This document shows, piece after piece, positions 33,416 through 42,400 of a stretch of DNA of 64,000 nt (positions are counted from its first letter, which is position 1; each line of letters opens with the position of its first letter). The position numbers and the translations under genes are program-made. Location of the stretch: positions 360,374 to 424,373 of the forward strand of contig LSRX01000365.1 of the NCBI GenBank assembly GCA_001939145.1, written 5' to 3'. This stretch comes from Symbiodinium microadriaticum. Lineage: Eukaryota > Sar > Dinophyceae > Suessiales > Symbiodiniaceae. The notes beneath the pieces were generated by a model. That model did no database searches. It was not told where the DNA came from and was given only the letters and a program-made list of their open reading frames with translations.

Positions 33416-33763
33416 GTGGGCTTCAGGGTTTCAGGTGCCTGTGGTGTGGTTCCGGAAGTTTTGTATGTTGAAAGCCCTTTGAAGCATCTTAAAAGTCTTA
33501 AAAAGGTTCTGTGTGCACTCACCGTGGATGGTTCTGTGAGCGCTCGGTCTGCTTCTTGGTCGGATGGCTATTGCATGTTTCGATTTTGGCTTTGTGGCTG
33601 CAGGCACGCCATGTGCTGCTATGATTGCGGGGGGGGAGCAGTCACAACAAATTGTCATCGCTGTGGTTGTCCCAGAGTGAACACAGAACTATGTTCGGAA
33701 TGCAGCACGGAACATGTACCATGTGGCAGGCAGATGATCCTAAAACCTTTCGGGGCACAGTGA
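33416..33763 (+). CDS. Cysteine-rich candidate ORF (RING-like remnant)
   Basis: The last third reads CGCRHAMCCYDCGGG and NCHRCGCPRV, then CSECSTEHVPCG. The spacing Cys-x-His-x3-Cys-x2-Cys followed by Cys-x2-Cys recalls the second half of a RING zinc finger, but the first Cys pair is missing and a G8 homopolymer interrupts it. It may be a decayed exon. A well-supported exon on the same strand follows at 34065. Confidence 0.3.
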   Translation: MGFRVSGACGVVPEVLYVESPLKHLKSLKKVLCALTVDGSVSARSASWSDGYCMFRFWLCGCRHAMCCYDCGGGAVTTNCHRCGCPRVNTELCSECSTEHVPCGRQMILKPFGAQ

Positions 33764-34064
33764 CAATGTAGAACAACTTCCTGCCTGCCACATGTTCGAG
33801 TTCTCGAGTCTTCGTGTTCAGGGATATGGGGCTTTGTGCAAGCCTGGGTATCCATAGGCTTGGCTTGAAGTACTGAATACGGAACATCACCCCAATTCCA
33901 TGAAGACAGCTAGAAGTCGGGATACGCAAAACCAATTGAAAGCGCCCCCACGCGAGCCTTTTCACTAACGGCTTTTTACCTACACTGCAAAGTCCGGCTG
34001 AAATCCGCAAATATCCTTGAAGCTGTCCTTGTTTGCATACCACTCCATGTAACTCCTCCGACAG

Positions 34065-34339
34065 GTGCAGATTGCATAGCCACGGAGACAAGAGCAGGTG
34101 GACGAACAATCGCAATTCCGGGCGATAAGAGCAAAGCCGAAGTAGTCGATTTTATCGTTCGTTGGCTTCTTTCAGTATATCGTCACTATGCAGAAATAAC
34201 AGGAAACGAGATTCTTATGGCACAACCTCGTAAATGGCACCAAGGAGCATGGAACAACTCAACTGGCACAAGTTCTACTTCAAAACTTAGAAGACCACGC
34301 AAGTTGAGGGAGCTCGAGTACAAGAAGAACAGCGATTGA
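34065..34339 (+). CDS. Terminal coding exon (hypothetical)
   Basis: Starts after CTCCTCCGACAG. Its 91 codons read ATETRAGGRTIAIPGDKSKA, EVVDFIVRWLLSVYRHYAEI, TGNEILMAQPRKWHQGAWNN and a basic tail KLRRPRKLRELEYKKNSD before TGA. It lacks an early Met, so it must be a downstream exon. It looks like a helix followed by a nuclear-type basic tail. No family is recognised. Confidence 0.5.
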
Positions 34340-34794
34340 TCGAATTATCGATGTGAGTTCACTGTATTTTCCTCTTACGGTTGCAAGGCTTCCAGAACTC
34401 CCCTTCGAAGACTCGATGATTTTTAAACTCGGACAGGCACTTCCGACTCGAAGGTTGTGCGAACTTGAGTTCAGAGCAAGTGCGTTTTCCGTGTTGGGGG
34501 TTTGGGATTTTGCGGACATTGAACTAGGTTCTTGTGTTGACGAAGGCATGAGGGCGCATGGAGTGCATGGCAAGATGGGGTCCAATCAACAAGGAAGGTT
34601 CGCAGCAAAGCTAGGACATCTCCATCATCTCGAAAGTGTGTTCTTTACACGGTGTCTGCAAGTGGCCACGGTGAAGACTTAAGCCGTAAAGGTGCAGCGC
34701 AAGCACTTGCCTGCCCCAGCACTCGGGACAGGAGGTCTTTGACTTCGTCGCTGATTGACGGCATCGCTCCTGAATCTCATGGGATGAGGAACCG

Positions 34795-35065
34795 AGGAGA
34801 TGTACAAGAAAAAGTTGTAGCAGCAGCACCAGCAGCACCAGCGGCAGCAGCAGCAGTTGTAGCAGCTGCAGTCGTAGCAGTAGTAGCAGTAGCAGTAGCA
34901 GCAGTAGCAGTGGCAGTGGCAAGAGCAGCAGCAGCAGGAGGAGTAGTAGTAGTAGCAGCAGTCGCAGGAGTAGTAGTATTATTAGTAGTACTAGTCGTCG
35001 TCGTGGTGGTGGTGGTGATAATGGCAGTGGCAGTGGTAGTTTTAGTGGTAGTGGTAGTGGTGGTA

Positions 35066-35114
<49 letters not shown>

Positions 35115-35121
35115 CAGCAGT

Positions 35122-35159
<38 letters not shown>

Positions 35160-35165
35160 TTCGCA
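34795..35165. repeat. AGC / GTA trinucleotide tract
   Basis: About 370 bp of GTAGCAGCA, GTAGTA and CAG triplets with a short GTCGTC/GTGGTG section. The resulting Ala, Val and Ser runs are compositional. Confidence 0.9.
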
Positions 35166-35462
35166 GCTGCCGTCGTCCTCCTCATCGTCGTCGTCCTAAA
35201 CCCGATAATCTAGGACCCTGAATAATTACACTGGGGCTTGCTATAGTATCAATCGTCTAAAGGGACTACAAGCTACACGGGCTAACCATGCAGATCCGGT
35301 AGTAACCCCGTGCTCCCGTGGATTGGTCGGCTCAACACTGGGCCCGGTCGAGGCCGTGGAGTCTTGCCTCAGCGATGTCGCCAAGGAGGGTCTGAGCTGA
35401 ACCCTCAAGCCCTATAAAGCATAAAAACCCTAAGCTCCAAAACTCTAAACGCGAACTAACGT

Positions 35463-35489
35463 GGACACTCACACTGGGACAAGCCTGGC
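35463..35489 (-). repeat. Copy of the dispersed donor-like motif
   Basis: Minus strand: TTGCCAGGCTTGTCCCA|GTGTGAGTGTCC. Located at the 3' side of the candidate gene start at 35884-35960. Confidence 0.5.
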
Positions 35490-35883
35490 AAGGTTGCCCA
35501 AAAACGGTCTGTCAAGTGGTAAGAACTGCTCCAGCTGGCATAAAGAGTACGTACATGTTTCCAGGCTGAAAGGGTTTATGTACCCTCGTCCTGATCATGA
35601 GGGCCGCTAGGTTTTTGGGCAGTGCTATGGCTACTGAGATGGGCGCAAGGCAGATGACCGGAGGGGTGCAGACCATTCGGGAGCCCGAAATGGACGTGGG
35701 GATGGATGCTTCATGATGTGCATGCCCCTCGATTTGTGAGTGCCCAGGTGGCGACATGCCGAAGTGGGAACCGCAACTGGGAGCAAGATAATTCCAACGA
35801 GATACCGGGGTAAGTTCGGCGCAGTCTGTCTGGTCCTACTCCCACGGGACACATGAAAGTGCAGCAAACACTGAGCCACACAC

Positions 35884-35960
35884 GCTGCCGTGCGGTCGGA
35901 GTCCGATTTGTCAGATTCGCTATCAGAGCTTGCGAGCTCGGCAAATGCTTTCTTCGGCAT
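35884..35960 (-). CDS. Candidate first coding exon
   Basis: ATG opens MPKKAFAELASSDSESDKSD, then SDRTAA, and reaches GCAGC|GTGTGTGG in phase 2. Acidic Ser-rich starts of this kind are common in nuclear proteins. A further open frame lies downstream on the same strand at 35512-35757 (ISGSRMVCTPPVICLAPISV) and could be the next exon, but I see no clean junction. Confidence 0.35.
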
Positions 35961-36422
35961 GGCGTGGTGAAACGGCAGGTTAACCTGCAAAGTAAATCCT
36001 AAACCCTAAACCCCTAAAGGGTCTGTTTCACCGCATTGCCATCGGATGCTTGAGGTTTAGAGTCTAGGGTTTACCGTGTCTCTTCCGAAGCCGGGACATG
36101 GCAGCAAACTTCATTCCCGGAGAGATGAAGCACCGAGGAGACTGAGAGCTCTTGACTGCAATCCTGAAGATTCACAGTGAAGCCCAACCACAGTTGCAGA
36201 CGCTGTTGCACGTATTTCTTATGAACCCTACAGCATGTAGCCTAAGCCTTAAACCTTAACTCCGGACGCCGGATCATGTACGGCAAGCCCTAAACCCTGC
36301 CCTAAACCGAGCGGTTGCCTATTCACTGCCTGAGCCCGAAAGGCAGCAGCCCAATGAGTTGCGTCGAAGAGTAGAGCGATGGGATGCAGGTCTGTACAAA
36401 GGGGTTCCTCAAGGGCATATAT

Positions 36423-36531
36423 GGGGGGTTTTCCGAAATTAGGGGATCCTAATATAGTACCCTTAGTAGTGGGATCCTTATTATAAGGACCCCAAAATAA
36501 GGTATGTACCCCTAATTTTCGGAAAGTCCCC
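36423..36531. repeat. Foldback element, GGGGACTTTCCG family, copy 1
   Basis: The ends GGGGGGTTTTCCGAAATTAG and the complement of the right end GGGGACTTTCCGAAAATTAG are inverted. The core holds GGATCCTTATTATAAGGACC, itself palindromic. A truncated copy lies at 38487-38541. Confidence 0.75.
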
Positions 36532-38480
36532 GTTAAGGGCGCTACAAGGGTTCTTAAGGATTCTGTGAGTTTTGTGAGGGTTTCCATCATTATCGATAAA
36601 AGCTTTTTTCATGCTCTGCAGGGTTGCACAAGGATTGAAAAGCCCCAAAGCCCTAAATTCAAAATCTTAATCTCCAAACCCCCAAACCTCAAAGCCCTCA
36701 AGCCACCAGGCCGTAAACCCATCTCTCTCGCAGACTCGCCTTATATCCCTGAGCCCATGAACTCTCCTGCCCTGGCCTGGAAACCTCTGGGTTCCGGTTA
36801 AAGGTTTAGGGTTTAGGCTAGGGAAAACAGTTTTGATTACTATAGTTCCTAGTTGGGTAACTTTGAAAGATCCGACACCCATGCTGCGGGTTTTCGTTAA
36901 GGAAATTAGTTTAAGTTACCGCACTTTAAGCTTTTCGGGTTTAGGGTTAAGGAGCTGAATTTTCGTTGCAATATAAGGTCATAAATGGCAAAGATTTGGG
37001 GTGTAAAGTCAAGGAATTTCCTCTAAGTTGCCATAATGATGACACCATTTTATTTACTGTAGATCCCTTCATGGCCCTATATGGTAACTTAAACTCAGCT
37101 CCTTAACTAGACTAGAACCCATACGCGCCTTGAACTACTTTAACCCCAAACCTCAAACTATGCAAGCACGCTACAATGTCGAGACACCCTCAACCCATAT
37201 GCCCCAGGACAAACACACATACATGTTTGTATATATATATATATATACACACATACACATATGGATTTGTGTATGTATGTATAACTCCTGAGCCATCCTA
37301 TACTTCTAAGAAGGGATCCGACCCAGCGGAGCCCTTCAGCGAAGACAAGCCCGGGGTTCTTTGAGAATGAGGCCTCCTCCTATCGGGGTTTGAAGGAAGT
37401 AGAACAGGAATCCTTTAAAGTAGGGTTCTAAAAATGGCATTTTGAAGGGGTTAAGAAGAGTTCTGTGATGTAGCGCCCATACTCATCAGAGTATTGTAGG
37501 TGGGGGGGTATGTGATACTGTACTTGACAATGAGGAACCCTACCGACGAATATGGCACATTACTCCAGCTTCCATGTTAAATACAATGAACTTCCACAGA
37601 CCCATTTAAGTTTGTTTACAGACCGGCGGCGTTTGACATTCCTTCCAAGCTGACCTGGAACCGAACAACGGATATGGATTAGATTGCTAGGTAAACGCTC
37701 GACACAAGTCCGGCATTGCTTGAGAGGTTTATTGAGTTTAGGGTTAACAGCTTAAGCGTCTTAGAGATCCTGTTTTCGGGTATGCGTTTATGAGTGCTGG
37801 GGAATTCATCCTTGGTTCCACCCTTGGTTCCCGGGTTTAGGTCGTAGGGAACTCAGAAGCAGGCCTTACACCGACTACGGTAGGCTTCGTGGGGTTCAGC
37901 ATTGGGTTCGGCAAGAGCATTGCTTGGACTTCGATGTATTTTTTGGGTTCAGAGTTTCTATGGATATCGGATGGCTAGAACAACTTGCGCGGGCACACCA
38001 CGCCAAGCTGCCAGATGCAAAGGCGATGCACCGCCGCCTGCCTGAGCTGTCGCGCACTGCTCCCCAAGGACCCACCCCAGCCGCAAAACCCAAACTCCAA
38101 ACCATAAATCCCAAACCCCAACCCTGCGCTACCTGAAACAGCCAAACTCCATGTACAAATTTACAGATAGCCTCGAACCACACAAAACCACGCGGTCTCC
38201 AGAGCAAGAGGCCGTGAGTTCACCTCCATCTCAGTTTGGATTGCTTGCGTCTTGGTGTCTATTGTAGTAGTAATAGTAGTAATACTAATAATAATAATAA
38301 TATACAAATAGTAATAATAATACTAATGATCATACTAATAATAATATTGGCTCGACACAAGCACGAGAAGTTGGTGCCCCCCGGCTTCCGGTATGCCGGC
38401 GGCTGTTGGGAAGGAGGGGCCTAATGTACTACCACAAAAAGTTAAAGTCCTAAGTGGCCAGCAGAAGGCCAGCAAGCTGG
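36532..38480. other. Stretch without a recognised gene
   Basis: Scattered CCCTAAA/TTTAGGG units, a short TA tract at 37231-37248, and an AAT/TAA triplet tract at 38262-38347. No convincing coding frame. Confidence 0.4.
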
Positions 38481-38486
38481 ATAGTA

Positions 38487-38541
38487 GGATCCTTATTATA
38501 AGGACCCCAAAAAAAAGCTACCCTGATTTTCGGACACTCCG
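38487..38541. repeat. Truncated foldback element, GGGGACTTTCCG family, copy 2
   Basis: Shares GATCCTTATTATAAGGACCC and the TTTTCGGACACTCC end with the copy at 36423-36531 but lacks the left arm. Confidence 0.6.
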
Positions 38542-39027
38542 ATTTTGATAATTTTCCCAATATGAAAGGCAGCTGAATGGGTGTAGCCATCGCAGGGCTC
38601 ATTTAGGACAAAGAAGCAGGGTTTAGGGTTTAGGGGCACCGTGAATTAATCTCTATGCCAGGGGTTCAGGGTTTGGGATTGTAGGGCTTTGCGTTTTGGG
38701 ACAAACAAACAAGTACTCCCCGAAAAAATCCAGACGAAAGCCTTAATGGCTGACTTCATACTGCAATTGCTTCTTATGGGACCGTTTAGAACAAGTGAGG
38801 TCCCTGGCGCTGACCCTAGCTGAAAACCTGAACCTTTTTTAAGCACGGACTTGCAGTGTATGCCGGCAGCGAAGCTCGAGGGCAGAGCCTTCCTCAGTCA
38901 CCTTAGGAGACCTAGGGGATGCACACATGAGCAGCGCAAGAAAGGACTGAAAAGTTTAGACCTCCTGTTCGAGTACGTTTCGAGTCAAGATTGCAAGATC
39001 CTCGATAAAACCTGAAACCTAAACCCT

Positions 39028-39197
39028 ATCGCGCACACCTTTTTCGCCTGCAGAGTTCGAAGTGTCCCTCGGGTGTCTCGCACCTGTACAAGGCCAGCAA
39101 CCGTCATGCAAAGCCTGGGTTTGGGCAGGTCCTAAACCACAAAAGGAACGGGGGCCTAAACCCTAGGGATGCAGGAGGTGAAGCGAAGCCGATTTCC
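39028..39197 (-). repeat. B2 split direct repeat (outer 3' end)
   Basis: 170 bp identical by eye to 39270-39439. Its outer end, ATCGCGCACACC on the plus strand, abuts CCTAAACCCT. Confidence 0.85.
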
Positions 39198-39218
39198 CCA
39201 CGGGGCAGGGAGGGAGGG

Positions 39219-39270
39219 CCAAAAAGCTTGAATCAGTCGAACAATGGCTTGGGAGTACGCGATACTTGCA
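39219..39270 (-). repeat. A2 split direct repeat (internal)
   Basis: 52 bp from CCAAAAAGCTTGAATC to GCGATACTTGCA (plus strand), identical to 47066-47117 and 48111-48162. It abuts B1, so the B1-A2 junction GC-A-TC would be the joint of a circular intermediate. Confidence 0.85.
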
Positions 39271-39439
39271 TCGCGCACACCTTTTTCGCCTGCAGAGTTC
39301 GAAGTGTCCCTCGGGTGTCTCGCACCTGTACAAGGCCAGCAACCGTCATGCAAAGCCTGGGTTTGGGCAGGTCCTAAACCACAAAAGGAACGGGGGCCTA
39401 AACCCTAGGGATGCAGGAGGTGAAGCGAAGCCGATTTCC
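39270..39439 (-). repeat. B1 split direct repeat (internal)
   Basis: 170 bp, second copy of 39028-39197. It ends 21 bp from the ORF2 stop codon. Confidence 0.85.
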
Positions 39440-39460
39440 ACCTTTAAGATCCTTCGGCCG

Positions 39461-42400
39461 TTAGGGCGACGCACGATTGCGAGGCGCAGAAACAGATATA
39501 GCATGCTCCAAAAGGGCTCGGGTGAAAGAGCTAAACAAGCGGATCCTTTCACGAGCGGTGGGCCCCAGCTGCTGTAGCAGAAGCTGGGCCGCCACTTCTT
39601 GCAAGTAGAACTCGATCGTTTTTATCTTGCTCCAGCGCCCTCGCCAAGCAACGAGGGCAAGGTCCTCTGTTTCAGCGTACAAGAATGTCGCCCCGCTGCC
39701 GCGGAGCACGCCGGGCGTGGCTCCGCGATCCGCCTGACGGAAAGGGACTCCAAGTTTGGCCATGATGCTATTCCACTGTTGACGATACGTGTGCAAGGAA
39801 CCCCGAAAAATGCGTTCAGTGAAGGGCCTAGAGGTATACCTAGCTTCTAAGAACCGAAGAGCGACGTCGTCCTCGAGTCTGCAGTGCTGCCTGCGCGCGA
39901 AGCGCGCTGTTTTAGGGTTGCCTATGTGTATATAAGCAATCCTGTCGGCGGACAGGGCGTCGACAGGCAGCACCAGGTCACCACGGGTAAGCACTATGAA
40001 CTCATTCGGATGGAGCATACACAAGAATCCCAACAGTGTGATGGCGGCCCAGTCCGCCCAGCCCCACAGCAATGCCACGCTGAGGGCTGCAAGCAGCACG
40101 GGGCGAGAAATGACCGGCCTGCAAGAACCGGGTTCCGCAAGCTGCCACTTCTTGTCGATCTGCCAGGCAGGGGTCAGATGAGAACGGAACTCCGGGCACA
40201 GATCCTGCACAGCAGTGATGGCATACACCAGCAGGTAGCGGGGGAAGCCACCTTCAAAGAGTGCAAGGCCGTATGCGCGCAGTGCCAGGGCTGCACTGCG
40301 TTGCGAACTAAGAACCTGAGGTAACGACAACCCGAACTCATCCAACAACCAGCACCTGAAAGCTTCAAGACTCTTTGTCATCTTCTGACGAGTGGACGCA
40401 GCGAAGCCGGACTGCAAGTCGAGAGGGCCACGAGCAGCGCGAACAGGTGCAGGAGCTCGCCTCCTCGGCGGAAGCGAGGCAGAGCGGCCTGGGGCATCGG
40501 GTGCACGAGCGGCAGGGCTTTCTGAGCACTCCGAACCTGAAACAGCAGCGGCACGTGCAGGCTGCAACGGTACTTGAGGCCGAGACTGGATTGGTAGCCT
40601 AGAGCTGCGGCGGCCTGTCGCCCCGAACACGCCTGTAGCAGGCCCGGGGTTCCGCTCGATGTCACCTCCGAGAAGTAACAGCAGACGCAACCATCTGGAT
40701 GCAATCTTTGGCACTCCTTGCGAGGCCACGTACACATCGAACAAAGTGTAGTCACCTAGGCAGAGAGCTTGGTACCAAGTAGGCAGAGCTTTCGTAGGAG
40801 CGTCGGGGGGTCGGTTACGAGAGGGGCCATCGGCCCGGTTCTTGCTCGAGTAGACGTGCAGCCCACCAGTGTACAGACCTCCGCCCAGCACGAACGGAAG
40901 CTCTGTGCGTTGCACGTGACACAAGGCTGCGCTGCTGGAACGCCCTTTGGCACTGGCACCCAAAAGAACCCGGCTATCGATGAGACCCACAGTCCTAGAC
41001 CTACGAAAGTAGCGGCACAAGTGTTTCAACCAAGTTTTGCGAGCCCTTGCTTCTTGGATGTTGATGTGTCCCTGCTGCTTGAAGCGATACCTCACGACCT
41101 CTTCGAAAGGCAGTGAGTCAGCGAGCTCGCCAACCCACTCCGGATCATCAAAGAAGGCCCGGCGTGTAGGCCCAACGAAATCCTCAGGGTCGGATCCCGA
41201 GGGAACGAGACAGGACCCCGAGTCACCCCTCTGTGTCGAGAGAGGTTCTCCAGTCCGTTCGCGATCTGCTGGCGGGGCCCAACCGAACTCCTCGAGGCAG
41301 CTGCACTTATGCGACAGGGGGATAATCTCAATCGCACCACGCTTGGCTTGAAGGCTGCCGGCGGCCATTTGTTGCACTAACGGCAGCGGATAAGTTCCGG
41401 AGAAACTCGCAACCGAAGCCCCTAGCTTAGGTTCGACACCGAAAACCGCGGCAACCGAGGGCCTACAACGGGACCTAAAAACCGAAAGGAACGAAGGGGA
41501 GAAGGAACCCTGAACAAGCAAGTGCTGGCCCTTGTGCGGGCAAGAGCACTGACCAGCTAGCTTCAGCAACCACGGCTTGTTGTGCAGCCACTGCATAGGT
41601 TTCATGAATGGCGAACCGAAGGAGCAGCAGCAAAAGCGCGTCACAACGGCACCGGCCCAAATGAGAACCCGAAAGCAGTGAAGGTAGAACATGACACTAG
41701 ACCCTGGTTGTTCAACACTGAAGAACCCCCCTGAGTGCAGGATGAGACTGCAAAGGAAAGCTGTACGCCTAGCTAGCGTGTTGTGCTCAGCTGTGAGTGG
41801 CTCTGAACAGCTGAAGCCTGCAGGCCGATCCTTGCTGCGCAGTCGCGGGCGACGGAGAGACCCAAAGGTACGGCAGGGAGGCCCGAAATGGAACTCACCA
41901 ACCACGCGCCTCAGCACCAGTGCCAGCAAATCCTGAAAGACCCTCTTGTCTCGAAGATCAGCGCCGAAAGGAGGTGGCGCAGCAGTGTCAACACCAGGGT
42001 GTGCTGAAATGCCAAGCTGCACGTGCGCACGCGTCCAAACTTTAGAGCCCGAAAACACCTCAAGCACATCGAAAAGTATACCTTCCTGAAGCGGCCTGGG
42101 AAACAGCGTCTCGGCACAAAACCCCGGCTTTGGCATTTCTGAAGGCACCGCGGGTTCGAGGCCCTGTTCGCGTAGCAGGGCAGCAGCGGGCGATTCGAGC
42201 TTAGAGTAGTAACCTTTCTGCTCAGTGTGCCGCCACAATTCAGCGATCACATGCTGTGCGACAGGAGCTCTGCAGATGCCTGCTCCGCCTGGGGATGCGT
42301 CCATCGCGTACAGAAAAGGTGTATACTCTATTCGCAAGTCAGACTGCAGCACAGGGCCCAGAACAACCAGAGCAGCAAGTTCGTTGAGCGTTTGCCTCGA

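Noticed and set aside
34652-35221. 189-codon plus-strand frame over the GTA/AGC tract
   Set aside because: Mostly Ala/Val/Ser homopolymer from triplet repeats; the non-repeat ends are short and not protein-like.
39028-39439. Interpretation of the 170-bp duplication as a simple tandem or LTR pair
   Set aside because: The two copies are separated by the 52-bp A repeat that also marks the far end of the element, which fits split direct repeats and not LTRs or a plain duplication.
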